Assembly: GCF_023746555.1 (NCBI RefSeq)
Contig: NZ_CP098755.1
Span: 3,297,001-3,361,000 of the forward strand
DNA from: Brevibacillus ruminantium
Lineage (GTDB): Bacteria; Bacillota; Bacilli; Brevibacillales; Brevibacillaceae
DNA length: 64,000 bases
Direction: 5' to 3'
Both the position numbers and the translations under genes were made by a program. A model generated the notes under the pieces. That model did not search any database, was not told the DNA's origin, and worked only from the letters and a program-made list of their open reading frames with translations. Of this stretch, positions 32,002 through 41,078 are shown piece after piece. The stretch's first letter is position 1, and every line of letters begins with the position of its first letter.

Positions 32002-33855
32002 ATGTGCGGGATAACCGGCTGGATTGACTGGGAAAGAGACGTCAGCGTCAGGCATGATATCGTCGAAGCCATGACGAGGGCATTAACGAATCGGGGGCCC
32101 GATGAAGAAGGCTATTGGTACGCAAGGTCCAGCCAAGCTGCTTTTGGTCATCGCCGACTGATTGTCGTCGACCCTGCTGGAGGCCGTCAGCCCATGACAA
32201 GACAGCGCGACGGGCAAGAGTTTACTCTCGTGTACAACGGCGAGTTGTACAATACGGAGGACGTTCGCCGAGAGCTTCTCGGACGCGGCTATGCCTTTCG
32301 CTCCCATTCCGATACGGAGGTCCTGCTTGCCTCCTACATGGAATGGGGAGCAGATTGCTTGCACAAGCTAAACGGTATTTACGCCTTTGCGGTGTGGGAA
32401 GAGCATACGCAACAGCTTTTTTTAGCCCGTGACCGCCTGGGCGTCAAGCCGCTTTTTTTCGCCCAGCGTGAAAATGCGCTTCTGTTTGGTTCTGAGCTGA
32501 AAGCCTTGCTGGCACACCCCTTGGTAAAACCGGTCATTGGCAGAGAGGGTCTGGCAGAGCTGTTTGTCCTGGGTCCCTCTCGCACCCCCGGACATGGCGT
32601 TTTTGCGGATGTACATGAATTGAAGCCCGGCCACTATCTCACCTTTAATCACAGCGGCCTCGTTCAGCGGAAGTACTGGGGATTGGAGAGTTATCCACAT
32701 GAAGAGGATGTGCAACAGACGGCCCAGCACATTCGCCACCTGCTCGCGGACTCGATCAAACGGCAACTGATTTCGGATGTCCCCATCGCCACGCTGTTGT
32801 CGGGAGGTCTTGATTCAAGCGCCATCACAGCCATAGCGGCCCAGGTTTTTCAGGAGGAAGGACGCGGCACGCTGTATACCTACTCTGTCGATTATGTAAA
32901 CAATGCCCTACACTTCCGGACAAATGCGTACCAGCCCAACGATGATGCCCCCTTCGTTCATTTAATGGCAGATCGCTGCAGAACCTCCCATCAGATCATC
33001 GAACTGGATACCTCTGCTTTGACAGAGGCTCTGGAGACTGCCCTTTATGCTCGCGATTTGCCGGGAATGGCCGATGTCGACGCTTCGCTGTTTCTGTTTT
33101 GCAGGGAAATCAAAAAACAGACGACCGTCGTGCTGTCTGGCGAATGCGCGGACGAAATGTTTGGAGGATACCCATGGTTTCATCGCGATGAACTGCTTCA
33201 CACCCGCTCCTTTCCCTGGGCTCAGGCAACTGACGAGCGTGCTTCCTGGCTTTCTCCCGAGCTGCAGGACTGGGTGAAACCGAAAGAGTATATGACGAGG
33301 CGCTATGAAGAAGCCTTGGACGAGGTTCCTCGAATGCCGGCAGACAACCCGATGTCAGCCAAACGGCGGGAAATGTTTTATCTGAACCTGACCTGGTTTA
33401 TGAGCACGTTGCTGGACAGAAAAGACAGAATGAGCATGGCCGCTGGTTTAGAGGCAAGAGTTCCGTACTGCGATCACCGCTTGATCCAATACGTGTGGAA
33501 CATTCCGTGGGAGATGAAAAATTGGGGCAATCGCGAAAAGGGAATTCTCAGACTTGCTTTGGAAGGAATCCTGCCGGAGCAAGTCCTGTACCGCAAGAAA
33601 AGCCCCTACCCAAAAACACATAACCCTGCATACGCAAAAGCAACCCGCTCCTGGCTATTGCAAGTGCTGGACGATCCCTCTTCGCCGCTGCATCAGATGA
33701 TTGACACCCAAAAGGTGCGAAGCTTCGCCCATGAATCCGCTGAGGCTTCCGGCACACCCTATTTCGGGCAATTGATGGGCAGACCGCAGATGTTCGCTTA
33801 TCTGGCGTCCATCGATTTATGGATGAGAACCTACCAGGTCACTCTTACCTCCTGA
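32002..33855 (+). CDS. asnB: Asparagine synthase (glutamine-hydrolysing), AsnO-like
   Basis: About 617 residues. The N-terminal class II glutamine amidotransferase begins with the catalytic Cys (MCGITGW; the initiator Met is removed) and has NRGPDEEG, GHRRL and YNGELYN. The synthase half from about 250 has the ATP loop LLSGGLDSSAI, SGECADEMFGGYPWF and the C-terminal YRKKSPYPKTHNP. The overall sequence resembles B. subtilis AsnO, which is linked to sporulation. ATG 32002 follows GTGAGGG; upstream ATGs would hide the N-terminal Cys and are rejected. Confidence 0.93.
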   Translation: MCGITGWIDWERDVSVRHDIVEAMTRALTNRGPDEEGYWYARSSQAAFGHRRLIVVDPAGGRQPMTRQRDGQEFTLVYNGELYNTEDVRRELLGRGYAFRSHSDTEVLLASYMEWGADCLHKLNGIYAFAVWEEHTQQLFLARDRLGVKPLFFAQRENALLFGSELKALLAHPLVKPVIGREGLAELFVLGPSRTPGHGVFADVHELKPGHYLTFNHSGLVQRKYWGLESYPHEEDVQQTAQHIRHLLADSIKRQLISDVPIATLLSGGLDSSAITAIAAQVFQEEGRGTLYTYSVDYVNNALHFRTNAYQPNDDAPFVHLMADRCRTSHQIIELDTSALTEALETALYARDLPGMADVDASLFLFCREIKKQTTVVLSGECADEMFGGYPWFHRDELLHTRSFPWAQATDERASWLSPELQDWVKPKEYMTRRYEEALDEVPRMPADNPMSAKRREMFYLNLTWFMSTLLDRKDRMSMAAGLEARVPYCDHRLIQYVWNIPWEMKNWGNREKGILRLALEGILPEQVLYRKKSPYPKTHNPAYAKATRSWLLQVLDDPSSPLHQMIDTQKVRSFAHESAEASGTPYFGQLMGRPQMFAYLASIDLWMRTYQVTLTS

Positions 33856-33874
33856 CTCTAAATGTTGGCATATG

Positions 33875-33909
33875 AAAAAAACCGTCTGAGAAATCCCAGA
33901 CGGTTTTGT
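33875..33909. terminator. Bidirectional terminator between asnB and rnpB
   Basis: AAAACCGTCTG / CAGACGGTTTT stem; the minus-strand T-run is longer (rnpB). Confidence 0.8.
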
Positions 33910-33917
33910 TATCTCGT

Positions 33918-34327
33918 ATAAGCAAGGAATGCTGTAAGCCAGGTTCTGTCTCTCCCGTGCTGCGAACGGATCTTCTCCTCGCACCAAGAGCGGTAGTCAT
34001 CTATCTATGGCATCAGCAGATGCCATCCATCCCTCCGTTGAATTCCTTCGGGATCGGTTCCCCTACCAAATTTGGGTTTCTCGCTCGCAGGGTTTACCTC
34101 GTTCCATCTTCCCTGTCACCAGGAAAGCTACGTTTCTGTGGCACTTTCAGCGTACTCGGGTCTCCAAAGGAGAACCCTTTCCACGCCGTCAGCAAAGCCG
34201 AAGCCTCACTGCCCTGGTTTGCACCAGGTACGAACACTCCAGACATCTCAGTCTGGGCGAGCCTGGACTTTCCTCTACCGCCGACCGTAAAGGCCGCGGC
34301 AGCGACTACCCGCATTCCTTGCCTATC
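33918..34327 (-). ncRNA. rnpB: RNase P RNA, type B
   Basis: About 410 bases, close to the 401 of B. subtilis. The P1 helix pairs ATAGGCAAGGAATGC at the 5' end with GCATTCCTTGCTTAT at the 3' end (minus strand). The 5' core GGGTAGTCGCTGCCGCGG and the 3' core ACAGAACCTGGCTTAC are conserved RNase P elements. RNase P matures tRNA 5' ends. The ends given are those of P1. Apparent open frames on both strands here are spurious. Confidence 0.95.
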
Positions 34328-34480
34328 TGAATGAATCAGCAAAGAATAATTTATCATACCCAGGCATCTACCGTCAACCTGAAGTCACTGGCAACGCTGG
34401 TAAATTGTTTATATACCTAAGCTGTAGTACAATATGAGGTGTTCTTTTACATTGTACATCTACTGCTTGGAGGGATCTAT

Positions 34481-35014
34481 ATGCTGCTATTGCCATTTGA
34501 AAATCATGTCCCCCGCATACATGAATCGGTTTTTCTGGCCAAAGGGTCTGTCATTTCCGGCGATGTGACGATTGGAGAGGATACATCTATCTGGTACAAT
34601 ACCGTGATTCGTGGAGATATCGCCCCTACCGTGATTGGCCGCCGCGTAAGTGTCCAGGACAACAGCACCCTGCATCAAAGCCCGGGGAAACCGCTGATTC
34701 TGGAAGACGAAGTCACCATCGGGCACAATGTCGTTTTGCACAGTTGCGTGATCAGACGTGGTGCTTTGATCGGGATGGGATCGATTATCCTGGACGGAGC
34801 TGAGATTGGCGAAGAAGCTATGGTTGGCGCCGGAGCACTGGTCCCGCCCGGAATGAAGGTTCCGCCTCGTACGCTGGTCATAGGTTCTCCCGCCAAAGTA
34901 AAACGGGAGCTGACCGAAGACGATTTCAAAGAGTTTCGCCGTATTCGCCAGTCTTATGTAGACAAGGGCAAGATTTACCGTAAATTGGAAGAAGAACCGC
35001 TCTCCAGATCTTGA
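34481..35014 (+). CDS. Gamma-class carbonic anhydrase family protein
   Basis: About 177 residues of left-handed beta-helix hexapeptide repeats (IGEDTSIW, IGRRVSVQ, IGHNVVLH, IGMGSIIL, IGEEAMVG). The three zinc histidines of the gamma-CA family fit NSTLHQSP and TIGHNVVLHSC, and the family's RGDIAP segment is present. A C-terminal helix (about 145-177) completes the fold. Homologues (YtoA/YrdA/PaaY) include active and inactive enzymes. ATG 34481 follows TTGGAGGG. Confidence 0.88.
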   Translation: MLLLPFENHVPRIHESVFLAKGSVISGDVTIGEDTSIWYNTVIRGDIAPTVIGRRVSVQDNSTLHQSPGKPLILEDEVTIGHNVVLHSCVIRRGALIGMGSIILDGAEIGEEAMVGAGALVPPGMKVPPRTLVIGSPAKVKRELTEDDFKEFRRIRQSYVDKGKIYRKLEEEPLSRS

Positions 35015-35039
35015 CTGCCGGAGAGCGGTCTTTATTTTT
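34994..35039 (+). terminator. Terminator overlapping the gamma-CA stop
   Basis: ACCGCTCTCC and GGAGAGCGGT with a T-rich tail; the stem begins inside the coding sequence. Confidence 0.75.
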
Positions 35040-35046
35040 CACACAT

Positions 35047-35733
35047 TTAAGCAGCATGACTTGCCGCCGCTTCCTTTTTTCGCAGGTATTCAAATTGACG
35101 GTACGAGCGGATCGCCGTTTCCAAATGGATGCGATTGGGCTCTCGTGTCGTCGAATAGCGCTGTAAAAATCGGGAAACCCGATAAAGCAACCGACAGTAT
35201 TTTCTGAGCCACTTATCCCCCGCCATCGCGATCAAAATCCCTGCAAAACCGGCACCAACGCTGTATACCAGGGGCGCAAAGGGAAGGACAAGCAGAAATC
35301 CAGTGAAAAACCAGACGACCAGATTGGTTGAGCAGCCCTCATTTACGATATCGGCTCGTGCGATCTCCTCCCACGCTTCCAGCTTCTTTTCTCCCATATG
35401 GCTAAACACCTTATGCTCGGCTCCGTGAAACTTTTTCAATTCCCGGGGAAAAACAAAGTGAAACCCGGCTGCATATACCGCAATCCACCAAGGGTCAAGC
35501 ACCTCGATCTCCGGGAATATGGCGGATGCGATCACATAGAGCAGCATGAGCAGATGCAGCAATTGATAATACCAGGGAAATGAAAAAAATACCCGCACCC
35601 AGAGCTTTCCGATGGTCCGAAGGGTAATCTTCTCCGACCAGACTTCGATGACGCCGTTCTTTACTTCGGCGCAAGCCAAAACATTGCGGTCGTGAAACAA
35701 GACCCCGCGCGAAAAAGACATGCCCATGATCAT
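35047..35733 (-). CDS. DUF1385 (YqhQ-like) membrane protein
   Basis: A 228-residue protein with four hydrophobic segments (about 55-75, 84-100, 140-175). The diagnostic FHGAEHKVF motif (about 117-125) is followed by the acidic EEIARADIVNEGCSTN. The function of the family is not established. B. subtilis YqhQ is the usual homologue. The length is shorter than YqhQ (about 310), so it is a short family variant. ATG 35733 lies eight bases after AAGGAG. It is divergent from yfkAB. Confidence 0.75.
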   Translation of the reverse strand: MIMGMSFSRGVLFHDRNVLACAEVKNGVIEVWSEKITLRTIGKLWVRVFFSFPWYYQLLHLLMLLYVIASAIFPEIEVLDPWWIAVYAAGFHFVFPRELKKFHGAEHKVFSHMGEKKLEAWEEIARADIVNEGCSTNLVVWFFTGFLLVLPFAPLVYSVGAGFAGILIAMAGDKWLRKYCRLLYRVSRFLQRYSTTREPNRIHLETAIRSYRQFEYLRKKEAAASHAA

Positions 35734-35804
35734 TCTCTATTCTCCTTCCGGTGCATCATCAGTATAATGAATAGGATGTACGCAGAATGAAGGAGGGGTC
35801 ATTC

Positions 35805-36920
35805 ATGATCCGTATGGTACCAACTACGCCACTGACACCAAACCACGACCCGTGGGAGCCGCTGTTTCATGCGACTCCGCCTGCATACAAGCTGACTAGT
35901 GTCGAATTTACCGTTACCAACCTGTGCAACCTCCGCTGTGAGCACTGTGCGGTTGGTGACACCCTTCGGTTTAAAGATGACCCGGCGCTGCCCGTCGAGA
36001 TGATTTTGCGTCGACTGGACGAAGCTCCCGAGCTGGCTACCATCAGTATAACAGGCGGCGAACCAATGTACAGTGAACGAACTGTAAAGGAAATGATCCT
36101 GCCGCTGCTCCGCTACGCTGCCGAAAGAGGACTGCGAACCCAGATCAACTCCAACCTGACCATGCCCTTTTCCAGGTACGAACACGTTCTTCCTTACATG
36201 GATGTGATGCACATGTCTTGGAACTGGTCATCGCCCGATGAGTTCCGTACCATTGTATACGCAAATAGCAGGCAAACGGTTTCTTTAAAACAGGCTGAGC
36301 AGCAATTCCAAACCATGTGGGACAATGCTCGTCAGCTTGCACAAGCGGGTGTTTTTGTGTCTGCGGAAACGATGCTAAACAAACGCACGTCACAAAAATT
36401 GGAAGTTCTTCATGAGCAAATTCAGCAAATGGGTTGTCGCCGTCATGAAGTCCATCCGATGTATGCCAGCGATTTTGCACGCGACCTTGAGGTGCTTTCT
36501 TTAGAAGAATTACGTCAGTCTGTAGATCGCTTGTTGCAGGTGCGAAACGAAGAGCTGTGGATGCTCTTTGGCACCCTGCCGTTTTTTGCATGCAGTCCGC
36601 TTTCAGCAGACCGTGAGCTGATTGGGCGATTGCGTTCAGCCAAAAATGTCACGGTTCGCAATGACCCGGACGGAAGAAACCGACTCAATGTCAATATCTT
36701 TACAGGTGACGTGATCGTGACCGACTTCGGTGATGTCGAACCCCTGGGCAATATTCGGACAGCTCGACTGGACCAGATGTTTGCACGGTGGCAGGAACAT
36801 CCGATTAATCAAAGAATCAATTGCTATTGTCCGGCTGCATCATGTGCAGGGCCCAATCTGCTTGTTGCCAACACCTACTACCCTGCTGAGGATTTTACGA
36901 AGAGAAAAGCGCTGGTCTAA
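35805..36920 (+). CDS. yfkAB: Radical SAM protein YfkAB
   Basis: About 371 residues. The radical SAM cluster motif CNLRCEHC (CxxxCxxC) is at about residues 42-49, with the SAM-binding GGEPM near 82. The C-terminal CYCPAASCAG gives the CxCxxxxC motif that defines YfkAB, here in one frame as in most Bacillales. The reaction is unknown. ATG 35805 follows GGAGGGG. The SASP gene follows 28 bases later, so a shared transcript is possible; a spore-related role is only suggested by this neighbour. Confidence 0.88.
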   Translation: MIRMVPTTPLTPNHDPWEPLFHATPPAYKLTSVEFTVTNLCNLRCEHCAVGDTLRFKDDPALPVEMILRRLDEAPELATISITGGEPMYSERTVKEMILPLLRYAAERGLRTQINSNLTMPFSRYEHVLPYMDVMHMSWNWSSPDEFRTIVYANSRQTVSLKQAEQQFQTMWDNARQLAQAGVFVSAETMLNKRTSQKLEVLHEQIQQMGCRRHEVHPMYASDFARDLEVLSLEELRQSVDRLLQVRNEELWMLFGTLPFFACSPLSADRELIGRLRSAKNVTVRNDPDGRNRLNVNIFTGDVIVTDFGDVEPLGNIRTARLDQMFARWQEHPINQRINCYCPAASCAGPNLLVANTYYPAEDFTKRKALV

Positions 36921-36948
36921 TGGGCACACTAGCTGTGAGGTGATGCGC

Positions 36949-37200
36949 ATGAGCAGACGCAGGCGGCCTCTCGTGCCGCAGGCACAAGCAGGCCTCGATC
37001 AGTTAAAAGCAAAGGTGGCCGGCGTGCAGCAGCCTGAGCAGGCAAAATACGAAGTAGCCAGCGAGTTATTGGTGCCCCTGCAAAAAGGGTATAATGGACA
37101 GCTCACTTCCCATGATGCAGGCCGTATTGGCGGCAAGCTGGGGGGTCATATGGTAAAGGAGCTTGTTCGCATGGCCATGGAGAAGCTGCCGAAAACGTAA
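36949..37200 (+). CDS. Alpha/beta-type small acid-soluble spore protein
   Basis: An 83-residue DNA-coating spore protein. The N-terminal VPQAQAGLDQLK, the germination-protease-type site KYEVASEL and the C-terminal GRIGGKLGGHMVKELVRMA match alpha/beta SASPs. Between LDQ and KYE there are about 13 extra residues (AKVAGVQQPEQ) not found in classic members, and the N terminus has an RRRR patch. ATG 36949 lies eight bases after GAGG. These proteins protect spore DNA from UV and force formation of spore photoproduct, the substrate of SplB (disrupted at 62.5 kb). Confidence 0.85.
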   Translation: MSRRRRPLVPQAQAGLDQLKAKVAGVQQPEQAKYEVASELLVPLQKGYNGQLTSHDAGRIGGKLGGHMVKELVRMAMEKLPKT

Positions 37201-37228
37201 ATAGAGTCGTATTTATGTACGCAAAGAA

Positions 37229-37256
37229 GAACCGCTTCTGCAGCCAGTTGCGGTTC
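37229..37256 (+). terminator. Hairpin after the SASP gene
   Basis: GAACCGC and GCGGTTC stem of seven bases with a pyrimidine-rich tail. Confidence 0.4.
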
Positions 37257-37294
37257 CTTCACTTTTCCCCTCTTCTTTAGCAGATTTTCCCTGC

Positions 37295-37483
37295 TTACCG
37301 GAGTCTCTCCAGTTTCTTGATGGTCGCCTTGAATGGCGCAACCATCGAGCGGCTGATGTTGTTCACTTTATGAAACGAATCAAACATCGTATCCAGGACC
37401 TCGACCAGTTCCCGCACTTGTACGACCTTGCCGTAGACGCCGTCAAAGTGATGGCGAATGTTTTTTCCATTCAGCCGTGGCAT
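37295..37483 (-). CDS. Small basic protein, 62 residues, unknown
   Basis: A strong AGGAGG site seven bases before the ATG supports this short gene. The product is helical and basic (MPRLNGKNIRHHFD at the start, APFKATIKKLERLR at the end) with heptad-like hydrophobics in between (VVQVRELVEVLDTMFDSF). It could be a coiled-coil small protein. No family recognised. It stands alone between convergent SASP and the nitrilase gene. Confidence 0.6.
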   Translation of the reverse strand: MPRLNGKNIRHHFDGVYGKVVQVRELVEVLDTMFDSFHKVNNISRSMVAPFKATIKKLERLR

Positions 37484-37589
37484 GAGCGCACCTCCTCTGT
37501 TTCTCTCCTACCACGGTATGCGCCGCGGGCGGCAGAGGGACATCAGAAATTCCAGTCTTTACGCCCAATTTTGAGGTAGCCGCTCACAC

Positions 37590-38384
37590 TTACAGCCGGT
37601 ATAGGTCAGGACGACGGTCAACCGTAACAGGTATGCGTTTGCGTACTTCATCTACCAGGGAAAGGTCGATTTCTGCACGAATGATCTCTTCCTGCTGCAT
37701 TCCTTCCGCCAGGATTTCGCCCCACGGATTGACCACCATGGAATGCCCGCAAAACGTACTGCCTCCTCCCTCTCCTACACAGTTGCAAGCGACGACATAC
37801 ATCTGATTTTCAATCGCACGGGAAATCAAAAGCTGTCGCCAATGGTTAAGGCGGGGATGGGGCCACTGGGCACTGACAAACAAGACACGGGCTCCCTCCA
37901 GTGCATGCAGCCTGACCCACTCCGGGAACCGGATATCATAGCAGATCACGCTTGCAACTATCTGATTTTCCAGTAAGTACAAGCCCGGGCTGTCGCCCGC
38001 TGCAAAGTGTTTTTCTTCCTGCATCAGGCGAAACAAATGAGCTTTTGAATATGTACCTGCCACCGTTCCCTGGCGATCAACCACATACGTCGTATTAAAT
38101 GAACACCCCTCCCTCTGGTCTGCCACAGAGCCTCCGATCACGTGAGCATTCAGTTGACTTGCCATCTCTTTAAACAAGGCTGTTGCTCGCTCCCCGTTTT
38201 GATCGGCAATTTCGCTGAGGCGGTCCAAATCATACCCTGTATCCCATAGTTCCGGCAAGAGAATGACGTCGGTTTTTTCACCCGATTCCGACAATTGACG
38301 GACCATTCTTTGCACGGTTTCTACATTTTTCCCCGGTTGTCCAAATGCGACGTCCATCTGCAGCAAGGCAACATTCCACTTCAT
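37590..38384 (-). CDS. Carbon-nitrogen hydrolase (nitrilase superfamily)
   Basis: About 264 residues with the full catalytic triad: Glu in LLPELWDTGYD (about 47), Lys in YSKAHLF (about 115), Cys in VICYDIRFPEW (about 150). The RFPEW and SAQWPHPR context resembles omega-amidase-type members (B. subtilis MtnU/YkrU, E. coli YafV), which hydrolyse alpha-ketoglutaramate or the methionine-salvage equivalent. ATG 38384 follows GGGGGG; the frame start at 38441 has no site. Substrate inferred from similarity only. Confidence 0.85.
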   Translation of the reverse strand: MKWNVALLQMDVAFGQPGKNVETVQRMVRQLSESGEKTDVILLPELWDTGYDLDRLSEIADQNGERATALFKEMASQLNAHVIGGSVADQREGCSFNTTYVVDRQGTVAGTYSKAHLFRLMQEEKHFAAGDSPGLYLLENQIVASVICYDIRFPEWVRLHALEGARVLFVSAQWPHPRLNHWRQLLISRAIENQMYVVACNCVGEGGGSTFCGHSMVVNPWGEILAEGMQQEEIIRAEIDLSLVDEVRKRIPVTVDRRPDLYRL

Positions 38385-38463
38385 TTGTTTCCCCCCTGTC
38401 ATCATTCTCTTTATCGTAGCTTCCTCCCTTTGGGAGTTCAAGCATTATTGTCCACAGAAATTG

Positions 38464-38491
38464 AAAAGAAAAGCCCGAGGACTCCCCGGGC
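38464..38491 (-). terminator. Terminator of the LysM gene
   Basis: Minus strand GCCCGGGGAGTCCTCGGGC then TTTTC. Confidence 0.7.
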
Positions 38492-38505
38492 ATACGCCGT
38501 CCTTA

Positions 38506-38817
38506 TTACGTGCGTGGACGCGGACGGGACTCCAGTCTGGTCACCCGCTGTTCCAAACGATCTGCACGGCGGTCCAGGTCGCGAATGCTTTGTTCAGCCC
38601 GATTCATCCGATCCTCAAGCCGGCGAAGCCGTCGGTCTACATCGGTGCTTGGGGGCAGCGGCTGACCTGGAGGTCTTGTAGGGACAAAGATCGTTTGGCC
38701 AATGTAGATGTAGTAAGGGGCCGGAATATTGTTGACACGGATCAGTTCCTGTACTGGCACGCCAAAACGGGCGGCAATCGCGTTTAATGTATCCCCGGGT
38801 TGGACTACGTAATTCAC
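38506..38817 (-). CDS. LysM domain protein with C-terminal coiled coil
   Basis: About 103 residues. A single LysM domain (about 1-48: NYVVQPGDTLNAIAARFG, IYIGQTIFVP) binds peptidoglycan. A Pro-rich linker (PTRPPGQPLPPS) leads to a charged coiled coil (about 58-98). There is no signal peptide, as in SafA/YkzQ-like spore coat or cortex proteins that bind from the mother cell. GTG 38817 lies eight bases after AAAGGAG. A spore-envelope role is inference. Confidence 0.75.
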   Translation of the reverse strand: MNYVVQPGDTLNAIAARFGVPVQELIRVNNIPAPYYIYIGQTIFVPTRPPGQPLPPSTDVDRRLRRLEDRMNRAEQSIRDLDRRADRLEQRVTRLESRPRPRT

Positions 38818-38975
38818 GTAAACCACTCCTTTATTGTTTTGGATTCGTTATTAACCTATGCCCGCCCGCCTTGACGCGAAATAAACCAATACCTATTTTG
38901 AAAAGAATAGTCAATCACCCATGTCATTTGCCGTGACCAGCTCACTGGGTATAAGTAAGCCCTCCCCAAGCAAAA

Positions 38976-39000
38976 ACACCCGAGCGATAGAGGCTCGGGT
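38976..39000 (-). terminator. Terminator of the sigma/anti-sigma operon
   Basis: CACCCGAG and CTCGGGTG stem followed on the minus strand by TTTTT, 30 bases after the anti-sigma stop. The other 150 bases to 38826 show no feature. Confidence 0.75.
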
Positions 39001-39031
39001 GAAGATGGGCTTACAAGCGATGTTACTCGTT

Positions 39032-40519
39032 CTACTTTTCAAGGGGCAATGCCAGTTGCCAATCTAAAGTTTCGTAGCTTTTCGCTTCCAACCTCAACTG
39101 AAGTTTAGCCTTTTTCGGTAGCTGATCCATGCCTTTGGCAAACAAAGTTCTTTCGCAGACGGTCAGCGTATCACCAGTTGAATCTGATGTGACCTTGCAT
39201 GGCACAGGAACACTTTTCAGTGGGTACGACCGATTCTGATCATCCGTCAGATACCATTCACGAAGGGGATAATCTTTATATTCCTCCTGCACGCGTAAAG
39301 CAGGCATCATTTTTTCAGATTCCGGCTCCTGCTCCATAGACATACTCTTAATCGTTACACGCAGCCCTTCCCGCTCCTCTACGACTGGAGCCTTTGCCAG
39401 TGCATTTGCCTCGATTGGAATGGCTAATTGAGATGGCTCCTGCAAAGTAATACCATCAAGCTCGAACGTCATTTCTCCCTGCTGCTTGGATGGAATAAAT
39501 ACGATGTCATATACGTCCTTCTCTATGCCATTTTCCGTTACTTTTCTGATAGATTCATAGAGAGGGCTCTGTTCCTGTGTTGATCTGCGTGAGGTAGAGA
39601 CGATTTCATTTCCTGCGTTATCCATGATCCGGTAATTCAATTCATATGCTTTCAGCGTTTTCAAGTCCTGTTCGGTCGCGTTAAGCTGTTTGGCAAAACC
39701 GTCAATGCGTTTTTGGGCTTCCTCTGACCATGTTGTTTCCAAAGTCAATCGAGCCGCACTTGGTGTGTACGCAATTGATTTGGCTATTATTGTCAAGCCT
39801 GGAGTGGTTGTGATTGTTTTGCTGAGCGGGACTGTTTTGGAAGCGGCCATGCTTTTTTCCATATCGATTGGTACAGTTATATTCCAGTTACCGTCCATAA
39901 ACTCGTTTGCTGCCTCTTCTACTCTCGTTTCCAGCTTCTTTACTTCCAAGTGAAGTTTCAGCTGCTTCGGTGTATCTTCGGCGAGCATAAGCTGGTAGTA
40001 CCCGTAGTCATCATTGCGCAAAAAGTAGCTGATGCGATCAGCAACGACATTCCCATCTTCATCGGTGACATATATTTTATTTTCCTTGTGATTGAGTATA
40101 TGCTGTGACCATTTTTTACCATTTGTATCTTCAAGCTGAAAGGACACGATTATGCGAGCCGGATCAGCCATTACATCCGCCACTTTGATGATAATACCCT
40201 GATCAGTCGCACTTGCTTCGGCCTCTTTGGCATACCCCATGTCTACCGCATCTTGGACACCCTTGTCTAAATCTTTGTTAAAGAACGACGATACGTAATT
40301 GGCCAAAGTTGGTGAAACGGCGACGCTTACCGAAAAACCAATACCCAAAACAGCCGCTGTTACGAGTGCTATTTTTTTCAAAGACCACCCATCCCTCTTG
40401 CGGGACAGTCCCTCCCTTTCACTCTCATCTATTTTCTGGAACAAATTTTTCTTGAAGGCCTCCATGTCTACCTGGTGCATCTCATACTGTCGTTTTGCAT
40501 TTTTCAACTTGTCTTCCAT
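39032..40519 (-). CDS. DUF4179-type anti-sigma factor / membrane protein
   Basis: About 495 residues. A cytoplasmic N-terminal part (about 1-47) would bind the sigma factor. One transmembrane helix (about 50-70, KKIALVTAAVLGIGFSVSV) follows, then DUF4179 (about 75-165) and a large extracytoplasmic beta-rich region to the end. It starts at ATG 40519, six bases after GAGGAGG, inside the sigma gene (38-base overlap): translational coupling typical of ECF sigma/anti-sigma pairs. Confidence 0.82.
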   Translation of the reverse strand: MEDKLKNAKRQYEMHQVDMEAFKKNLFQKIDESEREGLSRKRDGWSLKKIALVTAAVLGIGFSVSVAVSPTLANYVSSFFNKDLDKGVQDAVDMGYAKEAEASATDQGIIIKVADVMADPARIIVSFQLEDTNGKKWSQHILNHKENKIYVTDEDGNVVADRISYFLRNDDYGYYQLMLAEDTPKQLKLHLEVKKLETRVEEAANEFMDGNWNITVPIDMEKSMAASKTVPLSKTITTTPGLTIIAKSIAYTPSAARLTLETTWSEEAQKRIDGFAKQLNATEQDLKTLKAYELNYRIMDNAGNEIVSTSRRSTQEQSPLYESIRKVTENGIEKDVYDIVFIPSKQQGEMTFELDGITLQEPSQLAIPIEANALAKAPVVEEREGLRVTIKSMSMEQEPESEKMMPALRVQEEYKDYPLREWYLTDDQNRSYPLKSVPVPCKVTSDSTGDTLTVCERTLFAKGMDQLPKKAKLQLRLEAKSYETLDWQLALPLEK

Positions 40520-41021
40520 GGACACCCTCCTCTCTCATCACCCGGTACAGGCGGTCCCGCCCTCGGGCCAGCCTTGATTTTACCGTGCCTTGGCTGACAT
40601 CCAGGATGCTACTGATCTCATCGACTGACAGATCTTCAAAGTAGAAGAGGATGATCGCGGTGCGAAAAGGTTCAGGCAGCTCAAGGACGTGCTGATAAAT
40701 CTCTGCTGATTCCAGCTTGCCCATGAGTTCATCCTCCGCACTGACTAGCTGCCGGTTATCCGGAAGCCATTCCATCACGACCTCCCGCCACGATCTCCTC
40801 CAAGACATTTTGCATTCATTGATCACGATTCTGGCCAACCAGGGGAAGGCGTCAACCTGGTTTCGAAGCTGATGCTGCTGTTTATACGCTTTTACAAATG
40901 CATCCTGTACGCGATCCTCTGCTGTTTGCCAGCATCGCTCATACGTATAGGCAAGTCGTACGAGTCGGTTTGTGTATTGTTCTACCCACTCGTCTAATTG
41001 TTGACCATACAGAACCCCCAC
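40482..41021 (-). CDS. ECF-type RNA polymerase sigma factor
   Basis: A 179-residue sigma70-family protein. Region 2 (about 14-75) contains AEDRVQDAFVKAYKQ and PWLARIVINE. Region 4 (about 115-170) has PEPFRTAIILFYFEDLSVDEISSILDVSQGTVKSRLARGRDRL. It overlaps the downstream anti-sigma gene. The start is uncertain: GTG 41021 lies directly on an AAGGAGG, so initiation a few codons later is possible. It probably responds to envelope stress and autoregulates, as usual for this class. Confidence 0.88.
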   Translation of the reverse strand: MGVLYGQQLDEWVEQYTNRLVRLAYTYERCWQTAEDRVQDAFVKAYKQQHQLRNQVDAFPWLARIVINECKMSWRRSWREVVMEWLPDNRQLVSAEDELMGKLESAEIYQHVLELPEPFRTAIILFYFEDLSVDEISSILDVSQGTVKSRLARGRDRLYRVMREEGVHGRQVEKCKTTV

Positions 41022-41078
41022 CTCCTTGCATTTGTCTGTATGATGCCATTGACTGCCAATCGGTTCCCGAGAACACCA

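Noticed and set aside
33906..34357. Several overlapping open frames of 72-142 codons on both strands
   Set aside because: The interval is the RNase P RNA gene; conserved P1 pairing and core elements explain it, and no frame has a ribosome site or plausible protein composition.
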